Source of the DNA: Janthinobacterium sp. PAMC25594 | GTDB taxonomy: Bacteria > Pseudomonadota > Gammaproteobacteria > Burkholderiales > Burkholderiaceae_D | Reading direction: 5' to 3' | Assembly: GCF_019443505.1 (NCBI RefSeq) | Contig: NZ_CP080377.1 | Coordinates: 1,798,001 to 1,862,000 of the forward strand | DNA: 64,000 nucleotides | Part shown: positions 52,705 to 61,431 of the stretch, in pieces | Layout of the letters: the number at the start of each line of letters is the position of its first letter | Numbering within the stretch: the stretch's first letter is position 1 | Made by a program: the position numbers and the translations under genes | The notes under the pieces: model-generated | Databases searched by the model: none | Told to the model about the DNA's origin: nothing | The model's input: only the letters and a program-made list of their open reading frames with translations

Positions 52705-54396
52705 ATGGCATACCCAAGCATCGAGCAGTACCAAATTGCTCTGCAGTACCCAAAAACGGCGTTCACTGACCCGGAACTTGCTGCGGGGAGAATTCGGCCC
52801 TCTGGAATGGGCACCCCAATCGTCGTGTCTGGTGGATTCGCCCTGACCTATGCGCTCGAGACAAATCGCACTAAGTATGCCGTGCGTTGCTTCCACAAGG
52901 AAGCGAAGGGTATCGAACGGAGATATGCGGGGATTTCGTCGAAACTCGCGTCCTTGGCATCTCCTTACTTCGTAAGGTTCGATTTCCAACCGACAGGCGT
53001 CAAGGCGAACCAAAGTGTTTACCCGGTCGTAAAGATGGCGTGGGCCGAGGGGAAAACGCTAGGCGACTTCGTAGAGTCGAACTTTCACGACTCGATACAG
53101 CTAACGAACCTTATTGCGTCTTTGGGGAAGCTTGCGGCGTATCTTGAGGAGCAAAATATCGCTCACGGAGACATCCAGGAGGGCAACCTCATGGTGGCCG
53201 ACAGCGGTCGTCAACTTCAGCTCATTGACTACGACGGAATGTTCGTCCCGGAAATAGCGTCGCTCGGCGGAGCGGAATTGGGCCATCGGGACTATCAGCA
53301 CCCAAAGCGTGACTCCTCCCACTTCAGTGCTCGACTAGACCGGTTCTCCTTCATTGTTTTAAACCTGTCTTTGCGTGCGCTGTGCGCGAGGCCCTCCATC
53401 TGGGATTCGTCACAAAGCGGCGCCGGTGTCATCATTTGCAGGGCGAACGATTTCGCGAATCCCGGCGGTTCGCGCATCCTTGCGGAATTAGCCAAAATCC
53501 CTGGTCTGGAGCGCGATGTCCAAAATTTCGCGACCATTTGTACAGCGCAGTTTGTGCAAATTCCAAGCCTTGACGATTTCATCTCACGCAGGAATATCCC
53601 GCAGCGGATGAGCGAGAGTGAGTTGTCCATAGCCGCGTCGACTGGCTCCGGTTACATAAGTCCCTACACCGTTCTCGATGCGGCTAATTTCTCCGCATTT
53701 CAGGAAAACATCGGGTCAATGATTGAATTAGTTGGAAAAATCGTTCATGTGAGCCCAGATTACCTAGAATATGCTTTCCTGAATTTCGGCGACTGGAGAG
53801 GAAAAAGCGTAACGATAGCATTATGGAGCGATGCGTTAGCTAGAAGCAAGGAAAGGCCCACCAAAGCTTGGGTCGGCCGCTGGGTTACGGTTCGCGGCTT
53901 GGTCCAGGCTTTTCGGAAAGGTGCCTATGACCACATGACAATTGCAGCCGCGACACTCGCTCAGGTGACCGTGTTGACCGAGAAGGAAGCCAAGTACCGG
54001 TTGACGCCTTATCAGAAGCCCGACCTGATTCCAGCGCGAACGAATAACAGCACGTTGCAGAAACTCGCCGTAGAGAGTTCTAAGCCTGTCGTAGAAAAGG
54101 CGCCGCCACGCACGAGTGCGGCACCAAGAAGCTTGAGCGCGAATCAACTTGCTTTGGAGCGCATGCGGCAGCAAACACCTCCGCCCCCGTCAAGAGGGAA
54201 AGTGGCGTCGCCAGTGTACTCAGGCGGCCCAAGCCACCAGAACCCACCGACACCTGCCAAAGCCCGGGCGACGGTCATTCCGAGGCCACCAGTAGTCCCC
54301 GTGCCGCCGTCACCCTCGATGCAACCGCGACACGAAGCGCTCACTCAGAAAAGGTCAGGGGGAATCATTGCGTGGCTTTCCAATTTGTTTAAATAA
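52705..54396 (+). CDS. Protein kinase-like protein with OB-like and Pro-rich C-terminal regions
   Basis: 563 residues from the ATG at 52705. The kinase domain has a Gly-poor loop (SGGFALTYALE), AVRCF at 59-63 where the ATP-anchoring Lys is usually K (here R61), a catalytic loop HGDIQEGN with D156 and N161, and DYD at 175-177 in place of DFG. This HGD/DYDGMF variant is the form found in TerY-P kinases. Residues ~325-430 (IELVGKIVHVSPDYLEYAFL; VGRWVTVRGLVQAF) look like an OB fold that could bind nucleic acid. A Pro/Ser-rich linker and a short hydrophobic end (GGIIAWLSNLFK) follow. The Lys-to-Arg change leaves its activity in doubt. Confidence 0.85.
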   Translation: MAYPSIEQYQIALQYPKTAFTDPELAAGRIRPSGMGTPIVVSGGFALTYALETNRTKYAVRCFHKEAKGIERRYAGISSKLASLASPYFVRFDFQPTGVKANQSVYPVVKMAWAEGKTLGDFVESNFHDSIQLTNLIASLGKLAAYLEEQNIAHGDIQEGNLMVADSGRQLQLIDYDGMFVPEIASLGGAELGHRDYQHPKRDSSHFSARLDRFSFIVLNLSLRALCARPSIWDSSQSGAGVIICRANDFANPGGSRILAELAKIPGLERDVQNFATICTAQFVQIPSLDDFISRRNIPQRMSESELSIAASTGSGYISPYTVLDAANFSAFQENIGSMIELVGKIVHVSPDYLEYAFLNFGDWRGKSVTIALWSDALARSKERPTKAWVGRWVTVRGLVQAFRKGAYDHMTIAAATLAQVTVLTEKEAKYRLTPYQKPDLIPARTNNSTLQKLAVESSKPVVEKAPPRTSAAPRSLSANQLALERMRQQTPPPPSRGKVASPVYSGGPSHQNPPTPAKARATVIPRPPVVPVPPSPSMQPRHEALTQKRSGGIIAWLSNLFK

Positions 54397-54417
54397 TTCC
54401 CTTTGCGCAAACGAGTG

Positions 54418-54458
54418 TTCCACGGCAAGATGGGCCAGCTTACTTACTCACCGTGGAA
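54418..54458. terminator. Inverted repeat between the convergent kinase and unknown genes
   Basis: TTCCACGG (54418-54425) and CCGTGGAA (54451-54458), perfect 8-bp arms with a 25-base spacer, lie between two convergent genes. A weak bidirectional stop is possible; there is no T-run. Confidence 0.35.
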
Positions 54459-54481
54459 TAGCCTAAGAGAACGAGTCGATG

Positions 54482-55426
54482 TTAATTAACCTGGACGCTG
54501 AGAATTTTCCGCATCGACAGTTTCGCTGTTTGCATTAACGACTCTAAGGGAGAATCGCTTTCCGCCCCATCGTTCGCCTGGTCTCTCAGCCACTTCAAGG
54601 TTTCACGGAGCCGTGCCGCAAGATGGTCAATCATTGCGTCCCCGAGCGCGCATTCTGGCTTCAACCAATTGTGCCCATCGTCGCCTCGCTCACGCTCAAA
54701 AACATCAAAGACGATGTCCCGAACATCGTCGTAGTCCACCTCCCATTCTTTCGCCGACAAAGGGTCAAAGGATTTCAGAACCTGCTCGACAATAGCTTGG
54801 CTGCAGGGTTCAATTCGGGCACCGAAATGCTGAGCAAAGACTTCATCCTCTTTCTCATTGCCCGCTCGAGAATTAGCTGCAAATATTTCAAGGCTTTGGT
54901 ACGTGTTCACTCCCGCCAAAGTGTTGACGGTAGTGGCTACCAAGTCAGCGCTTGAACGGAGCCAAGCTACTTCATGCTCCTCGGCGCTGAGGAAACGCAT
55001 ATTGCTAACCGGCAGATAGCCTGCATTTTTTGCGTCCATAATTCCTAGCCCCGTTTGGTCCGAGCAGGCGCTAATGAGGCAGGTCTGTTCGCGACCTCCA
55101 ATAAACGTTACAAGTTTGGCCATGCTGATTGAAAGCTTTGGCAGGTCCTCGCGAATTGCCTTCGCAAATAGGTCGGCCGCGGCCTGGCTGTCAACCTCCC
55201 GACTCCGCGCACCAAGCTTCGCCTGGATACTTTCCTCCGTGATAGGCACCGCGCAGATGTGACCCTGTCCATTTGCGCAAGCTACCGCGGCAGAGAAATT
55301 CTTCCCCACGACAATTTGAGCCCATGTATTTTGAGTCGCGCTAAAGGGCAGTTCAAGACCCATCTCTTTGAGGGAATCGCTGAACTGCTTGGATGTGCTG
55401 GTGAGTGTTTGATGTGTGAATTGCAT
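54482..55426 (-). CDS. Unknown protein convergent with the triad
   Basis: About 314 residues from the ATG at 55426 (MQFTHQTLTSTSKQFSDSLK). No family recognised. Alpha/beta in character: FSAAVACANGQGHICAVPIT, then AKLVTFIGGREQTCLISACS, and a helical C-terminus (LAARLRETLKWLRDQANDGA). No signal peptide or membrane helix. It may belong with the TerY-P triad by proximity, but the opposite strand argues for a separate unit. Confidence 0.6.
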   Translation of the reverse strand: MQFTHQTLTSTSKQFSDSLKEMGLELPFSATQNTWAQIVVGKNFSAAVACANGQGHICAVPITEESIQAKLGARSREVDSQAAADLFAKAIREDLPKLSISMAKLVTFIGGREQTCLISACSDQTGLGIMDAKNAGYLPVSNMRFLSAEEHEVAWLRSSADLVATTVNTLAGVNTYQSLEIFAANSRAGNEKEDEVFAQHFGARIEPCSQAIVEQVLKSFDPLSAKEWEVDYDDVRDIVFDVFERERGDDGHNWLKPECALGDAMIDHLAARLRETLKWLRDQANDGAESDSPLESLMQTAKLSMRKILSVQVN

Positions 55427-55512
55427 CGTCAACCTTTCTTCGTCCGATTAGATGACCTGGCCGTTTAAGAAATCGAACGTAGTTAACGAGGAAATTCAGT
55501 ACCAAATTGAGT

Positions 55513-55893
55513 ATGAATAGTGTACTGGTCGGCCAGAACCAAGGAACCACCCTTCGAGAAGCGCACGCATGCGCCTCTCTCCTGACGAAAATTCTACCTC
55601 AAGGTCGTAATCAGGGAAAGAAGTATTTGACGGCGGCAATCAAGCGCTCGTTCGGTTGGGCAGTCCAACTTCCATCCGCGCACTCAACCGTTTCAATCAG
55701 CTTGGCAAAGCATCAATCGGTCGTGATGATTATCGTACCAACAATACCCGAGGTCGCCTCCGGTGACGAGGCAGCTGCGACTTTGGTGCCATCGTGGTCA
55801 CCATCGCTAGTCTTTCCTCCAATCGCTCTTCCGTGTCCGGTACCGTTGACGCGCACGCGAAGAGCAACTCGTCGTCAAGATGGTGCCATGTAA
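55513..55893 (+). CDS. Doubtful hypothetical frame
   Basis: The frame begins MNSVLVGQNQGTTLREAHAC and its first ~70 residues look protein-like; the Pro/Arg-rich end does not. No family and no ribosome binding site recognised. The rest of the 55.43-56.03 kb interval is without a clear gene. Confidence 0.3.
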   Translation: MNSVLVGQNQGTTLREAHACASLLTKILPQGRNQGKKYLTAAIKRSFGWAVQLPSAHSTVSISLAKHQSVVMIIVPTIPEVASGDEAAATLVPSWSPSLVFPPIALPCPVPLTRTRRATRRQDGAM

Positions 55894-56032
55894 CAGTCCT
55901 CGCCAAACCTACCTCTGCATATAAAACCATCCGCTACACGTGCCGTCACTCAATGACGCATACCGGCATCTGTCGGCGCCCAGCTCATTCTTTTGGCGCC
56001 TCGGGTGCTCCACATATTTTTTTGGAGAACAT

Positions 56033-56245
56033 ATGGAAAATTCAATTTTGGATTTGGCCGAATTGGCCAACCTGCTCGGCCGTAGCCCGGAAACAATTAA
56101 AAAGGACATCCGCCGTAACCGTCTGGCCGTTCCTCCTCGCCTGCATATCCCCGGAACGCGGCTCCTGCGATGGCGCCGGGTCGACGTTGATGCCTGGCTC
56201 GCAAGCCACGTCGAGTTTCGCGTAAACGCGACAAGCGGCAAATAG
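56033..56245 (+). CDS. AlpA/MerR-like HTH DNA-binding protein, 70 aa
   Basis: The ATG at 56033 is preceded by GGAGAAC and gives MENSILDLAELANLLGRSPE, then TIKKDIRRNRLAVPPRLHIP and WRRVDVDAWLASHV. This is the winged 'HTH_17' layout in which the first helix pair reads DNA and the last part (RxRxxDVDAWL) forms the wing, as in AlpA and excisionase-like proteins. Small proteins of this type often regulate integrases or prophage genes, so it may control excision of part of this island. Confidence 0.8.
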   Translation: MENSILDLAELANLLGRSPETIKKDIRRNRLAVPPRLHIPGTRLLRWRRVDVDAWLASHVEFRVNATSGK

Positions 56246-56290
56246 CAACTAGAAGATTCAAGTCCCAATTCGAGCACTCATTACTTCACC

Positions 56291-56518
56291 ATGGAAATCA
56301 TAAACATGAACCCTACCGCCTCGCTCGCCCCAGTTGATTTTAAGGTCACAAACGACAATGCACTTTCCCTTCTCGCCGGTTTCAGTCGCGCCGCTCGTGC
56401 TGCCGGTTGGACCGACGAACAGATAAAGGAAACAACCGAGCGAGCAATGTTGAGGGAGTACCGGCTTTTACAGGTCACTCTCGCCGCATACACTGCGGAG
56501 TATCTCACCGAGGGCTAA
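56291..56518 (+). CDS. Small hypothetical protein, 75 aa
   Basis: MEIINMNPTASLAPVDFKVT start, then FSRAARAAGWTDEQIKETTE and a helical end. It lies 45 bp after the HTH gene on the same strand, with a short hairpin right after the stop (AAGGCAG 56517-56523 with CTGCCTT 56538-56544). Probably co-transcribed with the HTH gene. No domain known. Confidence 0.55.
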   Translation: MEIINMNPTASLAPVDFKVTNDNALSLLAGFSRAARAAGWTDEQIKETTERAMLREYRLLQVTLAAYTAEYLTEG

Positions 56519-56785
56519 GGCAGCATACCCAGATTGCCTGCCTTGGTTCGTTTCAGAAGTGCATTATCAGTTCAATCAGCCCTCATGGTCGCCGGCCTTT
56601 TAATTGCGATTCTCCGTCAAATCTACTCGTGCCAGGGCCTACCGCAGCGTACAGCCGCCTTGATTTTCCATTTTTCGGACGGGAAAAAATATTTTCAATG
56701 CATATAACAAAATTCGCTCCTCTGTGCCTACACCAAAGATTGGCGCCTCTTGCGCTCCGAAAACAATTTCCCAAAGGACAAAATT

Positions 56786-57187
56786 ATGCTGACAATCTCT
56801 GACGTGTCGAACCTTGTTAAGCTCGAAACTGAATACAACGCTGCAGTCGAACACCGTAGTGCTGCAAGAGAAGCGGCAAACTTAGCCGACTTCCGGTTTC
56901 ACGCAACATTAGAGGTGTGTGAGCACGCAATCAATTTGAAGCACGCATTGGAGAAGAATAGATTTCATGAAGTTCAGGAGGCGTTTCTCCCTGTTCACCG
57001 TATGCTGATGGATATGCAGAGGGAGACCGAAGCTTTGTACCAGCATGCTGACGCGGCGTATAAAAACGCCCACACAGCCGCAAAGAAGAGTTTTTACGCG
57101 GTCAAAGAAGCACGCGTGTCTGCAACTTCAGGTGCGCCGCAAACTCAGTCAGGCACCGATAAAATTATGTTGAAAGATATTTCATAA
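56786..57187 (+). CDS. Small coiled-coil protein, 133 aa
   Basis: The ATG at 56786 follows AAAGGACAAAATT, a good Shine-Dalgarno; upstream frame extensions have none. The protein is almost wholly helical (LVKLETEYNAAVEHRSAARE; VHRMLMDMQRETEALYQHAD) with coiled-coil spacing. Unknown function. A terminator hairpin follows directly. Confidence 0.6.
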   Translation: MLTISDVSNLVKLETEYNAAVEHRSAAREAANLADFRFHATLEVCEHAINLKHALEKNRFHEVQEAFLPVHRMLMDMQRETEALYQHADAAYKNAHTAAKKSFYAVKEARVSATSGAPQTQSGTDKIMLKDIS

Positions 57188-57191
57188 TTTG

Positions 57192-57222
57192 ATGAGGGGC
57201 GTGCTACCAGCCTGCCCCTCAT
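57192..57222 (+). terminator. Hairpin terminator after the coiled-coil gene
   Basis: ATGAGGGGC (57192-57200) and GCCCCTCAT (57214-57222), then ATTTTC on the plus strand, 5 bp past the stop codon. Confidence 0.75.
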
Positions 57223-57371
57223 ATTTTCTCGCGCCCGTCGCCCGTCGCCTGTTGATGTATCGCACTGCATCAGACCAGGACAAGACATGGGGTTTAGTGG
57301 GATGAAACTGAAGGTTGTCAGTGTGCGAGAGCGCCATGGCGCGACGGAGGCGTTGAGCGTCGCCTGTGCAT

Positions 57372-57917
57372 TCATTTATCTGGGAACCGGATATACTTTG
57401 CCGGGACGCGCTGAGTTAGCCATACGCCGTTGTCCGAACATCTGAACTCGTAGCCGTCGAGAAGCATTGGATGTGTCTCAACAATTAGTACTACAGCCGT
57501 ACCCCGTCGCGTACCCACCTCCGCTGCAGTTTGTTTCGTCGCAGACAGATGTACGTCTCGCCGCGTTCCTGGCAGCAGACCCTGCCGGCGAATCGATGCG
57601 ATAAACTTTTGCACCGTACCGTGGAAAAGTACCGGAGGCGGGGTTTTGACCGGGAGCTTCAGGTCGACATCGACAGAGTGCCCCTGCGCCGCGCGGATAC
57701 ACGTCCGGTCTTCACTCAACGAAAACCGCTGCTTATCGTTGTCGGCCACTATTTGCATTAGCTCGTCATGAGTGAGCGCGACACCGGCACCCGCTGCTTT
57801 CAAGAGCAACTCAGCGACGTCAACCCATCCACGTTTATCGATTTCAAGGCCGATTGCGTCTGGCCGATGCCGAAGCCATCGGGATAGCAACTTGCTCTTC
57901 TGTTCCAAAGCTGTCAT
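57372..57917 (-). CDS. kptA: RNA 2'-phosphotransferase (Tpt1/KptA family)
   Basis: 181 residues from the ATG at 57917 (MTALEQKSKLLSRWLRHRPD); a TTG 18 bp upstream is an alternative. It transfers an internal 2'-phosphate of RNA to NAD+, giving ADP-ribose 1'',2''-cyclic phosphate. Family motifs: LSRWLRHRPDAIGLEID with the conserved Arg-His-Arg, the NAD-site VLFHGTVQKF, RRQGLLPGTRRDVHLSAT and a C-terminal VWLTQRVPAKYI. In bacteria the biological substrate is uncertain because tRNA splicing of this kind is absent. It is the third gene in line after two HAD proteins on the same strand. Confidence 0.93.
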   Translation of the reverse strand: MTALEQKSKLLSRWLRHRPDAIGLEIDKRGWVDVAELLLKAAGAGVALTHDELMQIVADNDKQRFSLSEDRTCIRAAQGHSVDVDLKLPVKTPPPVLFHGTVQKFIASIRRQGLLPGTRRDVHLSATKQTAAEVGTRRGTAVVLIVETHPMLLDGYEFRCSDNGVWLTQRVPAKYIRFPDK

Positions 57918-58115
57918 TTTATTTCTCGCTTTCAATTCATAAACGCAGCCTGCATTTTTCGGAATTCACTTGGAGTTGCTGCTGTTGCCTCCCGGTGCAT
58001 AGTCGTCCGTGCAGCGCTTGGCGTCGGCTTAGCCGACCATACACAACGAGCTAAGGCGCACGGGCGTGATGCTCGAACTGCTGTGGTAGGAATATAGGGC
58101 CGCGCTACTGGACGG

Positions 58116-58766
58116 TTAGATAACGTTGTCACGCCGCGCTCGAGCCTGTCGGAGTATCTCCACGACTCTGGCGTCCTCCTCAAGTGCGCGGAGAACCTCC
58201 GCCTCTGTAACGTTGGGCAGAGCAAAAAGACGGGCTACCGTCGAAGTTGACCTCGCGACGTTTGTTACCGCATCAAGGGGAACTCCGGCGCACAGGGCCT
58301 CGAGCATTGTCGCTAGGGTTGCGGCGACGCCAGGCTCAACGAGCGCCAGGTATGGGTTGGTTGGGGCAACCAACTGATGCAGGCGCTCTTCCGGCCACCC
58401 GACGTGGTCGTCGTCGAGCGATAACCAATTCGTGAGCCCCCGTTCCTCCGCGTCGAAAGATATGGTTCCAAACCGAGTTGGCGCTGGAAATGTAGCGGCA
58501 CCGATGACGCGCTTTTGAAGCGCGGGCGATAACCGCATTAACGCGTTCTCATACCCGAACGCGCGTACCCAAGATGTCGCTAACACAATCCGTAACTCAG
58601 GGTATGGGTACAAAAGGAGCTCGAGCAGCGAAACGTACCGAAAAAGAGGTTCATCGGTTGGCTTACCACGCACAAACACCCTCGGGTGCAGAGGTTCTTC
58701 AGGCGTAACGCGGACATCTGCTGGATGCAAAATGCCGTCAAAATCGAGATAGAGTACAGGGTTCAT
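58116..58766 (-). CDS. HAD-superfamily protein of the RNA-repair-associated type (1)
   Basis: 216 residues from the ATG at 58766; upstream frame adds 29 unrelated residues. HAD motif I is VLYLDFDGILHPADV (nucleophile and acid Asp), a Ser/Thr motif lies in RIVLATSWVRAFGYENALMR, and the late acidic motif is SLDDDHVGWPEERL. This short-cap 'Swiss army knife' HAD type occurs both alone and fused in RNA-repair proteins, where it is expected to remove terminal phosphates. It lies 198 bp upstream of kptA and 95 bp downstream of a second HAD gene, same direction. Confidence 0.85.
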   Translation of the reverse strand: MNPVLYLDFDGILHPADVRVTPEEPLHPRVFVRGKPTDEPLFRYVSLLELLLYPYPELRIVLATSWVRAFGYENALMRLSPALQKRVIGAATFPAPTRFGTISFDAEERGLTNWLSLDDDHVGWPEERLHQLVAPTNPYLALVEPGVAATLATMLEALCAGVPLDAVTNVARSTSTVARLFALPNVTEAEVLRALEEDARVVEILRQARARRDNVI

Positions 58767-58861
58767 GACCGCCAAATGTGTGGGCATTGATGACACAGTA
58801 AGGACGCTCTGGCGTCCAGGGTGCACGCAGATGTAGGGAGAATTTGCAGTCAAAAGCTAGC

Positions 58862-59404
58862 CTAGACCTCTATCGATAACGACGTCCGTTGTGCTAAAAG
58901 AATTGCTCTGGCGCGCTCCAATTGGATTCCTGCAAACCCAACCCATTCATCGCAGAACACGGTGTGCGGCTCCAGGACCGAGTCGACTAGAGTGCGGCCG
59001 CTCGATGAATCGTCAAGGATGACGTACGCGAACGGTCTCGGGGCGCCGTTTGACCTCAACCAAGCCACGATGTCTGTAACACGAAATGAACCCACCTCGG
59101 TTGCGCTCCGCCAGCGTGAATGCAACGACGCAGCAACGAAACCGAGCCCTCCTCGAATGAGTGCTTCCTTAATTTCGTCGCGTGACATATAGGTCGCCCA
59201 TGATGAACTGATTACGTAGATGGGTTCGAACTCGTGGTGCAGCCGCGCTAGGTTAGCCCTCATTTCTTGATGAAATACGTTTGCCCAGAGCTCTATTGCC
59301 AGATGCGGATTGCCGGACCTGAGCGCTGCCACGACCACTCCTGACGTGTAGTCAGGGTGGATAGCAATGACATCGTCAAAATCGAGAAATACCAATGGCT
59401 TCAC
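58862..59404 (-). CDS. HAD-superfamily protein of the RNA-repair-associated type (2)
   Basis: 180 residues, ATG at 59404. Motif I is PLVFLDFDDVIAIHPDY, motif II VISSSWATYMSRDEI, late acidic pair AYVILDDSSSGRTLVDS. It is clearly related in plan to the next HAD gene but different in sequence, so it is a diverged pair rather than a recent duplication. First of three minus-strand genes ending with kptA. A pair of phosphatases beside a 2'-phosphotransferase suggests RNA end- or modification-repair; the order of events is not known. Confidence 0.85.
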   Translation of the reverse strand: MKPLVFLDFDDVIAIHPDYTSGVVVAALRSGNPHLAIELWANVFHQEMRANLARLHHEFEPIYVISSSWATYMSRDEIKEALIRGGLGFVAASLHSRWRSATEVGSFRVTDIVAWLRSNGAPRPFAYVILDDSSSGRTLVDSVLEPHTVFCDEWVGFAGIQLERARAILLAQRTSLSIEV

Positions 59405-59499
59405 AGCTCTCCTTTAATTCGGTTTTTACTGTGCGTCGGCGACAGAGCCGCTTCTAAATATCGCTCCGCCGGGATGGCAGCCGCATCGTGCCTGACCTA

Positions 59500-60648
59500 T
59501 TACTTCATTCGAGTGCTATTGTTCGTTGCGACCCGCGCCTTGAGTTCAGCAATGCGCTGCGCTGCCGCGCTGCAATCAGCCGCAAACATTTTGCCTTGAG
59601 CATCAACCTGGTAGAAGGGATAGCGGCTAGTGAAATACAGCGATGCATTGCTACGGCACGCAGTATCCATAGTGAAGTCCATAACCAGGTAGCGACTCAC
59701 GTACTCGTTAAGGCGAGGGGCGACGCTAGTGCCTGCAGTCCCCGCTACTTTTTGCGCATCAGGCGTTTTCGCGTCCCGTAGCGACTTCAGGGTCGCTGTC
59801 GCGCCGGGGCTAAATGTGCTGTTCGCCCATGTCCCGACACTGATGGGCATGCCCGTGCCATCCACATTGGCCAACGCGTAGCTGCCCTGAGCCGCGGCGC
59901 CGACAGCCTTGACCACCGCTTGGGCGGGCAGGTCCAGCATCACGCCGAGGTACTCCAGCCCATTCAGCAGTTCTTGGCCTTGCAGTGACTGGGCGCCGTA
60001 ATATGTCGTGTCGCTCTTGACTGACCCTTTCAGCACATTTAGGTATACCGACTTGTCTTGCAGGAAAACGACGTTTGCAACGTCTAGTTCGAGCAGGCGC
60101 TGCATGCCCTCGGAGAATGCGTTTGCCAACGTCGCGCCGTTCCGTGCACTCGATGCCATCGCGTTAGCCGCGATATCGGTTAGCGGACTAATTTTGAAGT
60201 TGTTGTACTCAGTTGTTACGAACGGCGTTATCAACTCCAGCGAACCACCGGGCTGAATAGTGTTGTCTGCAGCGCGTGCCACTGTTCCCCCAACTGCCAC
60301 GAGGCGTACTGGACCCAGTGGTGCGGCGGTTGCTGTAATGACGAACTGGCCGTTGAGGTCCGCAGTGGTCGGGACACCTAACGCCGCACCAGCGCTGCCA
60401 TTGGCCTGCACGCTATAGGCGGTCACGGAGGCCCCTACATATGCGGTCCCACGAATGGTCTGGGTAGCAACGCCTGGCGCAGCGGTGCCGGTCAAAATGT
60501 TGGTTACGGTCGTTGGAGCCGCCGTCACTGGAGGCGTTACCGTGGTTGGTGGCGAGACTGGGGTCGTATTGCTATTGGCCCCCCCTCCGCCGCATCCACC
60601 AATGATAAGCATGGCGGCGGTTGCTGAAATTTTTTGTAGAGTTTTCAT
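59500..60648 (-). CDS. Lipoprotein with Ser/Thr/Pro-rich linker, unknown function
   Basis: 382 residues from the ATG at 60648 (MKTLQKISATAAMLIIGGCG); the upstream part of the frame would bury the signal. The lipobox IIGGC predicts acylation at Cys19 with a Gly after it, so an outer-membrane lipoprotein. A low-complexity PPTTVTPPVTAAPTTV linker is followed by a beta-sandwich-like repeat (RGTAYVGASVTAYSVQANGS; LNGQFVITATAAPLGPVRLV) of the carboxypeptidase-regulatory kind, then a helical domain. No enzyme motif seen. Confidence 0.75.
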   Translation of the reverse strand: MKTLQKISATAAMLIIGGCGGGGANSNTTPVSPPTTVTPPVTAAPTTVTNILTGTAAPGVATQTIRGTAYVGASVTAYSVQANGSAGAALGVPTTADLNGQFVITATAAPLGPVRLVAVGGTVARAADNTIQPGGSLELITPFVTTEYNNFKISPLTDIAANAMASSARNGATLANAFSEGMQRLLELDVANVVFLQDKSVYLNVLKGSVKSDTTYYGAQSLQGQELLNGLEYLGVMLDLPAQAVVKAVGAAAQGSYALANVDGTGMPISVGTWANSTFSPGATATLKSLRDAKTPDAQKVAGTAGTSVAPRLNEYVSRYLVMDFTMDTACRSNASLYFTSRYPFYQVDAQGKMFAADCSAAAQRIAELKARVATNNSTRMK

Positions 60649-60759
60649 TTTTCTTAAGGATGGACAAGCGTAGGCCCTCGCGGGCAGATGTAAGACTTTT
60701 GTACCTGGGGTCATCTGTGAAGACGTGTTTCGCTTAGTGTGGCTGCCGCGCACCTTTGG

Positions 60760-61386
60760 CTAGCATCCATCGGGTTTCCAGTCCCATTTCCCACTGATGG
60801 GGTCGTGGCAGTACTGGGCTTGGAACCGCTGCGTGCAGCCATTTTCAAACGTACGTACGCAGTCGCCGTTACTGCACTGGTAGGTAGACCGAACTGTTCG
60901 TCCCGGTGGCGGGCCGCAATTCGACTTTGCCTCTCGTTTCGGCGTATTTGACTGGATATATCCGGTCTCGTCCCACCAACTGGTGATATCAGTAGTTTGA
61001 CAATCACCTAACTTTTTTTGCTCACATTGGCGAAATGCCCGGTCTACGGCATTCTGCTGTGTGTCGACGCCTGTGCTCATCGCACATCCTCCTACCCCGC
61101 ACACCATCGCACCGCCGCCGAAGCCTTTTTGCCTATGTATTACGGCGCACGTTGCCGCCTGCTTAGTAAAGCCGCTTTCTTTTGCATAGGCTCTACATCC
61201 CTTTACTGCAGCCAAGTCAGCCTCTTTTTGATTTGCGTAACCCCACGCGGCGTAAATCGTGCCGTGTGGTATCCCGTCGACTTGCGCGATGGCGGTGTAA
61301 GCTTGACTGAACAAAGGCGTGAGGGAAGCAACTAATAGCAGCAGAAACCGCCGGCCCTTTCTAGTAACGTCATGATGATTGACCAT
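60760..61386 (-). CDS. Exported DUF4189-domain protein
   Basis: 208 residues. The signal peptide RFLLLLVASLTPLFSQAYTA is cleaved near SQA-YTA. The DUF4189 part follows (YAAWGYANQKEADLAAVKGC, then RAYAKESGF and CAVIHRQKGFGG), a Cys-rich domain of secreted proteins. The C-terminal ~70 residues carry more paired cysteines (CSNGDCVRTFENGCTQRFQA; KWDWKPDGC), probably disulfides in the periplasm. Function unknown. Confidence 0.8.
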   Translation of the reverse strand: MVNHHDVTRKGRRFLLLLVASLTPLFSQAYTAIAQVDGIPHGTIYAAWGYANQKEADLAAVKGCRAYAKESGFTKQAATCAVIHRQKGFGGGAMVCGVGGCAMSTGVDTQQNAVDRAFRQCEQKKLGDCQTTDITSWWDETGYIQSNTPKREAKSNCGPPPGRTVRSTYQCSNGDCVRTFENGCTQRFQAQYCHDPISGKWDWKPDGC

Positions 61387-61431
61387 ACTTCTACTCCTTA
61401 GTTGGTCATGTTAAATTGCGCCGTCGATGTT

